From Eubacteriaceae bacterium ES3 (lineage in GTDB: Bacteria > Bacillota > Clostridia > Eubacteriales > Eubacteriaceae), in contig CP130741.1 in assembly GCA_030586155.1 (NCBI GenBank), positions 490,680-554,679 on the forward strand: 64,000 nt of DNA. The letters are read 5' to 3'. Below the pieces are notes generated by a model that saw only the letters and a program-made list of their open reading frames with translations, had not been told where the DNA came from and ran no database searches. Every line of letters starts with the position of its first letter. Position 1 is the first letter of the stretch. The position numbers were made by a program, and so were the translations under genes. This document shows, in pieces, positions 25,666 through 34,155 of this stretch.

Positions 25666-25824
25666 ATTTTCACATTATTTCGGACTGAATTAGTCACAAT
25701 AAATCGGATGAAAAAGGAAGAAATAATGCGAAAATAATGGCTTATTAAGAATATAAATCTCGTTTTTAATCACATAATCACGTTCCATTTTTCCAGAAAA
25801 AAAGGGAGATAACGCTGTCAGGCG

Positions 25825-26625
25825 TTAAATCCCGGCTTCTGCCGAAGCGGCAAAAACAATCTCTTCATCGATGAGATCAGTTTGCTTTTGAAAGGCGAGA
25901 ATCAGACATTGGGTAACGAGATTGCCGACTAATCGAGGATAACCGCCAGTCGAAGACGAAATAGCTGCATAAGCATTCTCGTTGATCAGATTTCGTGAAA
26001 CACCGGCATGTTTAAAGCGGTGTTTGATATAGTCTCTGACCTCATCCGGTGTCAGTGGTGAAAAATGAAAACGGGTCACCAGCCGCTGATCCAGCGAACG
26101 GTTCTGGTTTAAAGCCAGGCGGTTGGCCAGCGTTGGTAAACCGGTGAGTATCAGAATAAAAGGATTGCGTTTGTCCATGTCAAAGTTAAAAATGATGCTC
26201 AGATCGTGAAGAAACTGAGCTGAAGCCGACTGCATCTCATCGAGGATAAAGACAGGCGTGATGCGGCGCTTATCATAAAGATCGATAATCGCGTTCTGAA
26301 TCTGAAAGAACAGCTCCACTTTGCGGAATTTCGGCTGTTCCCCGAGCGAAAAGGCCAGACCCCGGTAAAAGTCCATAGTTGTTCCGGAAGACATCGGGAA
26401 ATACATGACCTTATATAAGGACGGATTCAAATTGTCGGCAAAGACCCGCAGGGTCGATGTTTTACCAACCCCGGGGTCACCGGTAATCAGACCAAAACCT
26501 TTGGTGGTTTTGAGATAATCCAGTCGGGCCAGAACTTCCCTGTAAGCTTCGGACTGAAAGAGCATCGATGAATCAATGCTTTTGTCAAAGGGTGCCTGCC
26601 GGAACCCGAAAAATGATTTATACAT
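25825..26625 (-). CDS. AAA+ ATPase of the transposon (ExeA/TniB/TnsC-like)
   Basis: A 266-residue P-loop ATPase. Walker A is GDPGVGKTS (about residues 50-58), Walker B is PVFILDEMQ (about 125-133), and the C-terminal half has the lid typical of ExeA/TniB proteins, with R residues in RSLDQRLVTRFHF. The N-terminal YKSFFGFRQAPFDKSID matches ExeA-type proteins linked to transposases. ATG 26625 is preferred over GTG 26634. It overlaps the end of the transposase gene by 8 nt, so the two are translationally coupled. Predicted role: target selection or activation of the transposase, as TnsC, TniB and IstB do. Function here is inferred from architecture only. Confidence 0.88.
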   Translation of the reverse strand: MYKSFFGFRQAPFDKSIDSSMLFQSEAYREVLARLDYLKTTKGFGLITGDPGVGKTSTLRVFADNLNPSLYKVMYFPMSSGTTMDFYRGLAFSLGEQPKFRKVELFFQIQNAIIDLYDKRRITPVFILDEMQSASAQFLHDLSIIFNFDMDKRNPFILILTGLPTLANRLALNQNRSLDQRLVTRFHFSPLTPDEVRDYIKHRFKHAGVSRNLINENAYAAISSSTGGYPRLVGNLVTQCLILAFQKQTDLIDEEIVFAASAEAGI

Positions 26626-27877
26626 GAGGAACACCGCCTAACGTGCTGTAGCTGATAACATTGTTATTGCGTTTGGCAATGGCATTGTCCGCCATGATGA
26701 CTTTTTTGCAGGTAAGAATCCGGACACTGTTTTCATAAAGATAGATCTCATCAGGGCATTCATTGGGATAGCGGATATCCACGCTCTTGCCGATAAACAT
26801 TGGCGAAGCTTCGAAAAGGGCGTTGTGCAGCGAAATGGTGGCATCCGACTTGACCTTTCTGGTTGCCCGGATCAGAAAGGCTTCATCAATGATCCGGGGA
26901 TCAGAGAAATGTTTGATTCGGTCGCTCCCCCGCATATAAAAGACCATCGGTGCTTCATTGAGACTTGAATGAAGCTTATGATGATAATCCCGGGCCAGCC
27001 AGGCCTCAAAGCGCTGGTTGAGGACATCCAGATCCATCAGGTCGGAATCCGTCAAAAGCGGATAAAAACGACTGCGGACGGTTTTGAAAAAGCGCTCGAT
27101 TTTGCCTTTGCTTTTGGGATCGTAAGGTCTGGTATTGACCAGTGCAATGCCCAGAGTGGCACAGGAAGTATTCAGTTGGTGAGAACGGAAAATCTTGCCA
27201 TTATCAGCATAAAGCATGGTGGGCTTGCCACAGGTAAGTAAAGCAGATTTAAGGACATGAAGGAGATCTTCATTCTTTTCAGCCAGCATGAACTGAGCCC
27301 CGGTAATTCGCCGGGAAGCATCATCGATAAAAGCGATCAGATAGGTTTTGCGCTTTTTACCGTTAAGAGTCAGATATGGGCCGTGGGAAACATCGGTCTG
27401 CCACAGGGTGTTGATATCAACATGGGCAAAACGGCGGCGGTCAGCCGTATCCGTCTGGGATGGCTTTAACAGCTGATGTTTTTTCAGCAGCCGATACACT
27501 GTGGAATAGGAACAGTCAGAGCTGGTGAAGTGCCCTTCATGAATGAGCCACTCATGGAACAACTTCACCGATAAATGGATGTTTTCCGTTCGTAACGTAA
27601 GGAGCAGTTTAGTCGATTCCGCTGATAAAGCCCGGGAAGAACCCTTGTCTGTCCGAACCTTGGGCTTGAGCGCATCAAAACCATGACGCCGGTACAGACG
27701 GAGCCATTCCAGCAGGGTTTTGCGGTTGTAGGTGCGCGTGCCATAATGCGGAACATCATGGGTTTTGGCACTGATCTCATCCAGATAAGCGGCGTGGGAC
27801 GAGACGGTATCCGTAAGCAATGGCGCAATCAGGCCATAGCGAAATAAAGCAATCAGTTCTTTGTCTTTTTCAGTCAT
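26618..27877 (-). CDS. DDE (rve-type) transposase
   Basis: A 419-residue transposase with a retroviral-integrase fold. Catalytic residues D162 (WQTDVSH), D225 (LYADNGKIF) and E261 (SKGKIERFF) have the classic D-D-35-E spacing. Before them lie two helix-turn-helix regions (residues about 5-65, TYNRKTLLEWLRLYRRHG, and about 120-140, STVYRLLKKHQ). After them is a Mu/TnsB-like C-terminal beta domain. The ATG at 27877 follows CGGAGG 10 nt upstream; an open frame runs on to 28111 but overlaps the next gene. It looks intact, so the element may still be active. It belongs near the Tn552/IS481 side of the rve superfamily. Confidence 0.92.
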   Translation of the reverse strand: MTEKDKELIALFRYGLIAPLLTDTVSSHAAYLDEISAKTHDVPHYGTRTYNRKTLLEWLRLYRRHGFDALKPKVRTDKGSSRALSAESTKLLLTLRTENIHLSVKLFHEWLIHEGHFTSSDCSYSTVYRLLKKHQLLKPSQTDTADRRRFAHVDINTLWQTDVSHGPYLTLNGKKRKTYLIAFIDDASRRITGAQFMLAEKNEDLLHVLKSALLTCGKPTMLYADNGKIFRSHQLNTSCATLGIALVNTRPYDPKSKGKIERFFKTVRSRFYPLLTDSDLMDLDVLNQRFEAWLARDYHHKLHSSLNEAPMVFYMRGSDRIKHFSDPRIIDEAFLIRATRKVKSDATISLHNALFEASPMFIGKSVDIRYPNECPDEIYLYENSVRILTCKKVIMADNAIAKRNNNVISYSTLGGVPHV

Positions 27878-28025
27878 TGTAAAAAAACCTCCGTTTTTAA
27901 AGAATTGAGGTTTTAAGGATCCATAAAACTCAGTAAATAGAGCATAACGGATCAATGGATAAAAGGCAAAGCAAAAGCTCTGTGGGCTAAATAGTTCTTC
28001 AAAAAAATGCGGAAGGATGGTACAA

Positions 28026-28562
28026 TTAATGTGCCATAAATCCTTTCTTAAAATGATCGTGATATCTTTTGCCGAAGATGGGGGGCTTGCCCACCGAGTA
28101 GACCATTTCAAGAAGCTTTATGGCTTTTTTATGCCAAAAATCAGGAAAGTCGATTAAAGGATCATGGCAGATGCGAAAAAATTCAATCAGCCGGTTCAGA
28201 CAAAGTAAAAAACGCCGGGTGATAAAGCGACGATGCTGATGCGCTAAAGTATTGGCATAATGAGCCCCGTTAAAGAAGGCCCAAAGCAGTTCCAGCAGAA
28301 ATGGAAGCGCCAGCTGAAATCCTGGATGACAGAAAGAAGGCAGGACACTGACTGTCTTACCGCAATGAATACAGTAATGACGTTGGACCGGAATGGAGAA
28401 GACATCCTCATACCAGATCACATGCCGGTGATAGATACCATGAAGATGAAGTCGATGGCGGGTGTAACAATGTGGACAGCTGTCAATACGAACTCTTTCA
28501 GTGGTGTAGAATTCGGTGATATAATCCAGCGGGTGGTCAGAAAAGTGTTCCAGATGAACCAT
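28026..28562 (-). CDS. DUF6431-like CxxC/His-rich transposon protein
   Basis: A 178-residue protein with an N-terminal zinc-ribbon-like module, C29-x2-C32 and C64-x2-C67, in a His/Arg-rich setting. This is followed by a helical domain with basic patches (HQHRRFITRRF). It matches my memory of the DUF6431 family, which is often encoded next to a DDE transposase and an ExeA-type ATPase; that link should be checked. AAGGAAG lies about 9 nt before the ATG. It is the first gene of the three in the transcription order of the element. A role in end binding, target choice or regulation is possible; none is established. Confidence 0.75.
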   Translation of the reverse strand: MVHLEHFSDHPLDYITEFYTTERVRIDSCPHCYTRHRLHLHGIYHRHVIWYEDVFSIPVQRHYCIHCGKTVSVLPSFCHPGFQLALPFLLELLWAFFNGAHYANTLAHQHRRFITRRFLLCLNRLIEFFRICHDPLIDFPDFWHKKAIKLLEMVYSVGKPPIFGKRYHDHFKKGFMAH

Positions 28563-28683
28563 GGTTTGTGCTTCCTTAAAGTGACTAATGATTAATCATT
28601 ATACCATAATTGAAAAGCCAGGTTTGCCGGAATAATTTGATTAGTTCAGGGCTCTTTTGACATTTATAATTTGCTAATTAACA

Positions 28684-28689
28684 ATGTAG
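28684..28689. repeat. Right target-site duplication (ATGTAG)
   Basis: Second copy of ATGTAG, directly after the ACA terminus of the transposon. It is in frame with the displaced tail of the methyltransferase gene. Confidence 0.85.
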
Positions 28690-28775
28690 GCGCATTGCTG
28701 GAGGAACATTTTCAGTATGGCATGGGCTTTTATGCCATGAAGGGAGAGCAGCCGGATATTGGGTTATTAATGTAG
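28686..28775 (+). pseudogene. Displaced 3' end of the interrupted methyltransferase gene
   Basis: Reading from GTA at 28686 gives 29 codons, VGALLEEHFQYGMGFYAM and so on, then TAG at 28773-28775. The first Val is shared with the last native codon on the other side through the ATGTAG duplication. Removing the transposon and one copy of the duplication gives ...GFDYV-GALLEEHF... with no frame break. A C-terminal 'L-x-E-H-x-x-Y' helix is usual in URO-D-fold methyltransferases. There is no start codon or ribosome binding site, so the fragment is not expected to be made as a peptide. Confidence 0.85.
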
Positions 28776-28863
28776 GTCTTTCAGGAAGACAAGATTTAAA
28801 GAGACTTTTATTCTGCTCACATAGTTAGCTGTTACTGGGTTTAGTTTGATGATTATAGTTTGA

Positions 28864-28873
28864 TAATGTTCAA
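28864..28873. repeat. Left flanking direct repeat of the IS256-family element
   Basis: TAATGTTCAA directly outside the left end of the insertion sequence, identical to 28-kb partner copy at 30227-30236. IS256 elements usually duplicate 8-9 bp; the tenth base may match by chance. Confidence 0.8.
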
Positions 28874-30226
28874 GTCAAGTCCAAAATAGTGTGTAAAAAC
28901 CTCGGTGGGTTTAACTAGGCTGCTGATGAAACAGCAGCCGTCTGTTCTTTTAAAAATTCATAGTAATCCTGCATATCCAGATATTTTCTGCCGGAAGACC
29001 ATTTTTCATCCTGTTCCATAAGCAGCGCACCCAGTAAACGGATAACCGATTTTTCGTTGGGATAAATGCGGATCACGCGATCACGACGCCTGATTTCCTC
29101 GTTGAGTCGTTCGATACTGTTGGTTGTGCGCAGTCTTTTCCGGTATTTCTCAGGAAGACTCATTACAGCCATCACATCATCAAAACCTTCTTCGAGTATT
29201 TCAATCGCTTTTGGTGCTTTGGATTCAAAATGTCTCAGTGTGTCTTTCAGCAGGTTGCGGGCATCTTCAATATTTACTGCATTGTAGATGCGTTTCAGAT
29301 AGGATTTCAATTCGGACTGCTGATTTTTGGGCGTTTTATCCAGTACATTTCTTGAGAAATGTGTCTGGCATCTCTGCCAGGTGGATCCCTGAAAATGTTT
29401 TTTAATCGCATTTACAAGTCCTTTGTGATTATCGGATACTATCAGATCAACGGCTGTCAGACCACGCTCTTTGAGATTTTGAAAAAAATCTCCCCAGCTT
29501 GATTCTGTTTCGGTATCATTCAGCTGAAAACCAATTACTTCACGATTGCCATTTTCGTTGACTGCGGTTGCTACCAATAGACCTTTTGACCGGACTCTGC
29601 TGTCTTCGCGAACTTTGAGATATAAAGCATCCACAATTATAAATGGATAATGCTTTTCAAGCGTTCGGTTACGAAAACCGTTTACTACCGGATCCAGATT
29701 TTCACACAGCTTTGAAACTGTTGATTTTGAAAAGCTCTGGCCACAAAGTTCTTCTGTAATGTTTTCGATTTTGCGGGTTGAAACCCCATTAATGACCATT
29801 TCGATCATTGCCAGCATCAGAGCCTGCTCGCTCCGCTGGTAGCGCTGAAACATCGTCGTGCTGAATTCGCCGTTACGATGACGAGGGATCCGCAGGGTGA
29901 TACCACCGATTCGCGTTGTTAATTCACGATCCCTAAAACCGTTACGGTAAGCTGTCCGATCCTCGCATCGCTCATAGCGTTCAGCACCAAGTTGCTCAGC
30001 CGATTGCGCTACAAGCACCTGGTTAAGAATTGTTTCCAGAAGCTTTGAAAAAGCCTCATCCCGGGAATCTTTTGTAAAAAGTCCGTGCAAAAGTTCTGTG
30101 TCCAGTGTAATATTTAATTGAGCCATTTGTTCATCTCCTCGATTAGGTATTGGGTGGTACTTTTATTTTAACCGAGGTTTGAGCTCTTGGCTCATTTTCT
30201 TTTTACACCATTATACGGACTTTATC
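28874..30226 (-). mobile_element. IS256-family insertion sequence
   Basis: About 1.35 kb between two copies of TAATGTTCAA. The ends are imperfect inverted repeats: left, AAGTCC...GTGTAAAAA; right (read inwards), AAGTCC...GTGTAAAAA, agreeing at 17 of 23 positions. A second inverted pair AAACCTCGGT lies further in, near 28897 on the left and near 30168 on the right. One intact transposase gene fills the element. It lies about 90 bp beyond the interrupted methyltransferase gene. Confidence 0.88.
28915..30126 (-). CDS. IS256-family (Mutator-type) transposase
   Basis: A complete 403-residue transposase. The catalytic triad is D166 (IIVDALYLK), D232 (IVSDNHKG) and E339 (NSIERLNEEIRRR), with the C-x2-H motif CQTHFSRN between the last two, as expected for Mutator-type enzymes. 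The N-terminal domain has the RNGFRDRELTTRIG stretch. The ribosome binding site GAGGAGATG lies 7-8 nt before the ATG. No frameshift, so the element can be active. Confidence 0.97.
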   Translation of the reverse strand: MAQLNITLDTELLHGLFTKDSRDEAFSKLLETILNQVLVAQSAEQLGAERYERCEDRTAYRNGFRDRELTTRIGGITLRIPRHRNGEFSTTMFQRYQRSEQALMLAMIEMVINGVSTRKIENITEELCGQSFSKSTVSKLCENLDPVVNGFRNRTLEKHYPFIIVDALYLKVREDSRVRSKGLLVATAVNENGNREVIGFQLNDTETESSWGDFFQNLKERGLTAVDLIVSDNHKGLVNAIKKHFQGSTWQRCQTHFSRNVLDKTPKNQQSELKSYLKRIYNAVNIEDARNLLKDTLRHFESKAPKAIEILEEGFDDVMAVMSLPEKYRKRLRTTNSIERLNEEIRRRDRVIRIYPNEKSVIRLLGALLMEQDEKWSSGRKYLDMQDYYEFLKEQTAAVSSAA

Positions 30227-30236
30227 TAATGTTCAA
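30227..30236. repeat. Right flanking direct repeat of the IS256-family element
   Basis: TAATGTTCAA, identical to the left copy at 28864-28873. It marks the right boundary of the insertion sequence. Confidence 0.8.
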
Positions 30237-30310
30237 CTTGAATATCGGTCTTAAGCTATTGTCAGCATAACAAAAACTTATTTATAATTTAATGAATTTG
30301 TATCCAAAGG

Positions 30311-30353
30311 ACGAGAAGGCTGCCAATTATATCAGAATTGGCAGCCTTCTCGT
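30311..30353. terminator. Perfect 18-bp hairpin, probable terminator
   Basis: ACGAGAAGGCTGCCAATT (30311-30328) pairs perfectly with 30336-30353 around a 7-nt loop. It lies 7 nt after the stop of the minus-strand ribbon-helix-helix gene. T runs are poor on both sides, but stem strength supports termination. Confidence 0.7.
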
Positions 30354-30360
30354 ATTTACT

Positions 30361-30561
30361 TTAAACATCCAACTCAGGTGGAATATCCAATTCATCAGAG
30401 ACATATTTTCCATTTTTCTTACGTTGACGGACACATTCTGTCAGCAGATATTCAATTTGTCCGTTAACTGAGCGAAAATCATCTTCAGCCCAGGCAGCAA
30501 TGGCTTCATAGAGCTTTGGGGAAAGTCTTAAAGGGATCTGTTTCTTTTTATTTTCAGCCAT
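30361..30561 (-). CDS. Arc-family ribbon-helix-helix protein
   Basis: A 66-residue small basic-acidic protein. The strand [17 protein letters not shown] followed by two helices (about 16-30 and 33-48, [14 protein letters not shown]) is a ribbon-helix-helix DNA-binding fold, MetJ/Arc type. Proteins of this type are frequently encoded just after SPFH-domain genes, as here, where the gap is 2 bp. Its partner gene is truncated, so it may now be without function. Ribosome binding site: AGAGG is not evident, but coupling to the upstream frame is likely. Confidence 0.8.
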   Translation of the reverse strand: MAENKKKQIPLRLSPKLYEAIAAWAEDDFRSVNGQIEYLLTECVRQRKKNGKYVSDELDIPPELDV

Positions 30562-30563
30562 GA

Positions 30564-30824
30564 TTAATAGAGGCTTCCAGAATTGACGATTGGTTGAGCA
30601 TCATGATTCCCGCAAAGAACAACTAATAAGTTAGAGACCATTGCTGCTTTTCGTTCTTCATCCAGCTCCACAATTTCTTTTTCATTAAGACGTTCCAGGG
30701 CCATTTCTACCATTCCTACAGCACCATCGACAATTAATTTGCGGGCATCAACAATGGCAGCGGCTTGTTGTCTTTGCAGCATAGCGGCGGCGATTTCTGT
30801 GGCATAGGCCAGATAAGTGCCTAT
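30564..30824 (-). pseudogene. C-terminal remnant of an SPFH/prohibitin-domain protein
   Basis: The frame reads ...[18 protein letters not shown]..., then [20 protein letters not shown] and [18 protein letters not shown], ending [10 protein letters not shown]. This is the C-terminal fifth of bacterial SPFH-domain (stomatin/prohibitin/flotillin-like) proteins that end in exactly this type of tail. The similarity stops at about 30824, where the frame runs into unrelated AT-rich DNA; an ATG at 30782 falls inside the conserved helix. The SPFH domain proper and the membrane anchor are missing. The deletion point lies just before the copper ATPase promoter region, so rearrangement next to that island is likely. 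Confidence 0.75.
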
Positions 30825-30937
30825 ACATAGAAATGCTACAAGATTATAAGAATAGAAAATGTTAAATTTAACTGATTTTAATTTCTAATTCAGGGTAGAA
30901 TTTTAATAAGACAAATTTTCAGAAAGGAATGATTAAT

Positions 30938-33310
30938 ATGAACGATCATAAAGATCCTCAAAAGATGGAAGAACACCAGGAAATGGAGTCCGATCAACAT
31001 AAAAATCAAGGTTCGATGGCAGGTCATGACCATAATACTCAAATGACTGAACATGAAGGAAAAAACCACTACAGGGAAATGGAAAATCACGACCAGCATA
31101 TAAATATGGAAGAACACAACCACCATAATGATATGAATGAACATACTCATCACCAAGAGGCTATGACTCATGACCAACACGAAAATATGGAGAGTCACAC
31201 TGAACATACTGAAATGAAAAAACATGATCGGCACGCTATAATGAATGGGCATGAGCATCACAAGGGAACGACGACACATGACTCTCACGAAGATATGGGT
31301 GAAATGGATATGCATAACCATCATAGCGATATGGGCGGTCATGATCATCATGGGGGAATGGAGCACGTTGATCATCATAAAATGATGGCCATGGACTTCA
31401 AAAAACGTTTTTATGTTTCATTTGTGTTCATGATTCCGGTGCTGTTACTCTCACCGATGATCCAGGGGTTTATGGGTGTTAGTTGGCGATTTGCCGGTGA
31501 TCAGTATATCGTTTCTGTTCTGGCTACCTTTTTATATTTTTATGGCGGTAAGCCTTTCTTAACAGGAGCAATCGATGAGATAAAGAAAAAATCTCCGGCT
31601 ATGATGACTTTGGTGGCCATGTCGATTACAGTATCCTATGTATATAGCTTAATGACAGTATTTTTTATTGAAGGCAATGATTTTTTCTGGGAACTGGCAA
31701 CCCTGATTGTTATTATGTTATTGGGGCATTGGATTGAGATGAAATCGGTGATTGGTGCTTCCAAAGCCCTTGATGAACTGGCAAAGCTGATGCCGGAAAC
31801 GGCCCATCGAATTAAAAATGCGGATGAACTGGAAGAAGTTAAAGTTCACGAACTGGAAGAAGGAGATTTTGTCCTGGTTAAGCCTGGTGAAAAAATACCG
31901 ATCGACGGTAAGGTGTTCGAAGGAACTTCCTATGTTAATGAATCGATGCTGACGGGTGAATCGGTACCAGTGGAAAAAAAGGCAGATGATGAGGTAGTTG
32001 GTGGAGCCATCAATGCGGATGGCATATTAAAGGTTGAGGTATTACGTACTGGTTCGGAGATGTTTTTATCTCAAATGATTGAACTGGTCAAAGATGCACA
32101 GAAAAACAAATCAAAAACCGAACGTCTGGCCGATCAGGCTGCAAAATGGCTTTTTTATATTGCCACAACAGTAGGAATTATAACTTTTATGGCCTGGATC
32201 TTTGTAACCGCTAATCTTAATTTTGCCATAACCCGAGCCGTTACGGTTATTGTCATTTCCTGTCCCCATGCGTTGGGCCTGGCTATTCCTTTAGTAACGG
32301 CGGTAACAACATCTATTGCAGCCCAGCATGGTTTACTGATCAGAAATCGCGCTGCCTTTGAGAATGCCCGCAAGATGACTGCCATTGTTTTTGATAAAAC
32401 AGGGACTCTAACCGAAGGGGAATTTGAAGTGACTGATTTGGTCAGTGAAAAGGATTCTGATGATAAACTTTTAACTATTGCAGCATCATTAGAAATAAAT
32501 TCCGAACACCCAATTGCTGAGGGGATTGTAAAAGAGGCCAAAACAAGAGGGCTCAAACTTATGTCGGTTGTAAATTATATAAATATCACGGGCGAGGGTT
32601 TAAGCGCTGAAATTGACAAACAAGAAGTGAAAATTGTCAGTCCCGGCTTTATGAAAAAGGCCCAAATCTCTTATGATGAAGCGAAATTTCAGAATTTAGC
32701 TGATGACGGAAAGACTGTTGTTTTTGTACTACTCGACAAAGTGCTGTTGGGAATGATTGCCCTATCCGATAAAATTAAAGAGGAATCAGAAGCGGCGATC
32801 AATGGTTTACATGCTATGGGAATCGAAACAGTACTTTTAACCGGTGACAATCAGACGGTAGCTAATCGGGTTGGGCAAGCTTTGAAAATGGAGCAGATTA
32901 TAGCCGAGGTATTACCGGAAGATAAAGTCAATCAGGTCTCAATGTTAATCGAGCAGGGTAAGACAGTGGCAATGACGGGTGATGGTGTAAATGATGCCCC
33001 GGCTCTGGCTAAAGCTGATCTAGGGATCGCTATCGGAGCTGGAACGGATGTAGCAATTGAAGCCGCGGATGTTATTCTGGTCAAAAGCAATCCCAATGAC
33101 GTGGTTTCACTAATTAGTTTATCGAAAAAGACTTATCAGAAAATGATCCAAAATCTGGTATGGGCGACTGCCTATAATTTGATCACTCTGCCATTGGCGG
33201 CCGGGATTCTTTATAACCAGGGGATTCTAGTCAGCCCGGCAGTTGGTGCGCTTCTAATGTCTCTGAGTACAGTGATCGTGGCAATTAATGCCAGATTAAT
33301 AAAGTTTTAA
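30938..33310 (+). CDS. copB: Copper-transporting P1B-type ATPase (CopB type) with His-rich N-terminus
   Basis: A 790-residue heavy-metal P-type ATPase. ATG 30938 is chosen (AGAAAGGA 9 nt upstream). The first 148 residues are a metal-binding tail with 35 histidines and many Met and acidic residues, in repeats such as HDHH, HTHH and HNHH. Core motifs: TGES, the CPH motif starting at C442 (which marks the CopB/P1B-3 branch instead of CPC), the phosphorylated aspartate D486 in DKTGT, SEHP, and [10 protein letters not shown]. Eight membrane helices are expected. It exports copper, or possibly silver, from the cytoplasm. The genes downstream (DUF2680, SHOCT, two-component system) suit copper control. 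Confidence 0.93.
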   Translation: MNDHKDPQKMEEHQEMESDQHKNQGSMAGHDHNTQMTEHEGKNHYREMENHDQHINMEEHNHHNDMNEHTHHQEAMTHDQHENMESHTEHTEMKKHDRHAIMNGHEHHKGTTTHDSHEDMGEMDMHNHHSDMGGHDHHGGMEHVDHHKMMAMDFKKRFYVSFVFMIPVLLLSPMIQGFMGVSWRFAGDQYIVSVLATFLYFYGGKPFLTGAIDEIKKKSPAMMTLVAMSITVSYVYSLMTVFFIEGNDFFWELATLIVIMLLGHWIEMKSVIGASKALDELAKLMPETAHRIKNADELEEVKVHELEEGDFVLVKPGEKIPIDGKVFEGTSYVNESMLTGESVPVEKKADDEVVGGAINADGILKVEVLRTGSEMFLSQMIELVKDAQKNKSKTERLADQAAKWLFYIATTVGIITFMAWIFVTANLNFAITRAVTVIVISCPHALGLAIPLVTAVTTSIAAQHGLLIRNRAAFENARKMTAIVFDKTGTLTEGEFEVTDLVSEKDSDDKLLTIAASLEINSEHPIAEGIVKEAKTRGLKLMSVVNYINITGEGLSAEIDKQEVKIVSPGFMKKAQISYDEAKFQNLADDGKTVVFVLLDKVLLGMIALSDKIKEESEAAINGLHAMGIETVLLTGDNQTVANRVGQALKMEQIIAEVLPEDKVNQVSMLIEQGKTVAMTGDGVNDAPALAKADLGIAIGAGTDVAIEAADVILVKSNPNDVVSLISLSKKTYQKMIQNLVWATAYNLITLPLAAGILYNQGILVSPAVGALLMSLSTVIVAINARLIKF

Positions 33311-33395
33311 AGTAAAAGACTGTTTTAATCATATTTGTGCCATATTTCAGGAGTATAGTTATCATATAAACTAGATCACACAAGAAAGGGTGAAT

Positions 33396-33782
33396 ATGAT
33401 GAAAAAAGTTTTGATGATTTTGGCAGTAATATTATTGGTTTCTGTTCCAGCAGGCGTTTTAGCTGCAACATCGGATGCAGAAATTGCACAGGGGGCTCGC
33501 GGTTTATGCGGATTTGGTTTTATTACAACCGATCTGACAGAAGAACAAAAGGCAGATGTGGATGATGCTTTTAATCAGATGATTAATTTGCGAAAGGCTA
33601 CAATTAACACGTTTCTTGAAGATGGTATAATGACTCAGGACCAGGCTGACTTGGCATTGGAAAGAGTGGATGAAATGATTGAACATCATGAAGAAGATGG
33701 TAGCGTTTACGGAATGATGGGCGGTTTTGGTCGCGGTGGTATGATGGGCGGCTATGGCTGCTATGATGGTGATGAAGACTAA
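33396..33782 (+). CDS. DUF2680-like secreted protein with Met/Gly-rich tail
   Basis: A 128-residue exported protein. The signal peptide is MMKKVLMILAVILLVSVPAG then VLA, with cleavage likely at ALA/VLA near residue 24. A helical central part has the pattern LTEEQKADVDDAFNQMINLRK ... GIMTQDQADLALERVDEM, typical of the DUF2680 family. The tail alternates Met and Gly (GMMGGFGRGGMMGGYG) and holds one of two cysteines, suggesting Cu(I) or Ag(I) binding outside the cell. AAAGGG lies 5 nt before the ATG at 33396; GTG 33390 is less likely. It sits between copB and the SHOCT gene on the same strand. Confidence 0.82.
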   Translation: MMKKVLMILAVILLVSVPAGVLAATSDAEIAQGARGLCGFGFITTDLTEEQKADVDDAFNQMINLRKATINTFLEDGIMTQDQADLALERVDEMIEHHEEDGSVYGMMGGFGRGGMMGGYGCYDGDED

Positions 33783-33799
33783 CTTAAAAGGAGGATGTC

Positions 33800-33982
33800 A
33801 TGATGGGATTGATTGGTTTGCTGATTGTTGGGATTATCCTCTATTTCTTATTTAAAAATAAAGATTTGTTAAATGCCAACCAAAAGTCAGATAGTTCTCT
33901 TGAATTGCTCAAACAAAGATATATCAAGGGCGAAATTGACGAAGAACAATATCAGAAAATGCTTGAGGTTCTCAAACACTGA
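33800..33982 (+). CDS. SHOCT-domain small membrane protein
   Basis: A 60-residue protein with one N-terminal membrane helix (residues 2-18) and a C-terminal SHOCT motif: LELLKQRYIKGEIDEEQYQKM then LEVLKH. SHOCT tails occur in many short membrane proteins and are thought to mediate oligomerisation. The ribosome binding site AAAGGAGG is 7-10 nt before the two possible ATG codons (33800, 33803). It follows the DUF2680 gene after 17 bp, which indicates one operon in the copper island. Confidence 0.88.
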   Translation: MMGLIGLLIVGIILYFLFKNKDLLNANQKSDSSLELLKQRYIKGEIDEEQYQKMLEVLKH

Positions 33983-34155
33983 GGTAAAATAGAAAAAAGT
34001 CCAGGGTGTAAGCCTTGCGGCAAATGTTTAAATGCTGATTATTAGAGAAACAGGTTTGTTTAAATGGCAAAATTGTTACATAGCTGTTATGATTGTTTTT
34101 GGAAATTGAAATGTAGGTGAAAAATGACAAATCCCTAGAAAAATGAGGTGGGTTA

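Larger units (their letters stand above)
25661..28683 (-). mobile_element. Three-gene DDE transposon (AAA ATPase / rve transposase / CxxC protein)
   Basis: About 3.0 kb, bounded by TGT...ACA and an ATGTAG duplication. The terminal 18 bp of the two ends agree at 14 positions (TGTAAATTTTCACATTAT and TGTTAATTAGCAAATTAT). Each end carries a second, related 17-bp site: left TTTTCACATTATTTCGG (25667) and TAGTCACAATAAATCGG (25691); right, read inwards, TTAGCAAATTATAAATG (28661-28677) and TAATCAAATTATTCCGG (28627-28643). Several transposase sites per end recall Tn7/Tn552-type elements; TGT...ACA with a 6-bp duplication also recalls IS481. Three minus-strand genes fill the inside. Its local GC content appears higher than that of its neighbours, which fits acquisition from elsewhere. 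Confidence 0.85.

Noticed and set aside
28260-28595. 111-codon plus-strand frame opposite the CxxC protein gene
   Set aside because: Reverse reading of the transposon gene, without a ribosome binding site and with no recognisable domain.
25661-28683. Classification as Tn7 or as IS21
   Set aside because: No TnsA, TnsD/TniQ or IstA/IstB pair of standard type is present; the transposase has the rve core, but the gene set and the 6-bp duplication do not fit either exactly.
30890-31378. Long minus-strand frame rich in His and Met, opposite the copB N-terminus
   Set aside because: It is the reverse reading of the CAT/ATG-rich His-Met tail of CopB. It has no ribosome binding site and ends inside the copB leader.
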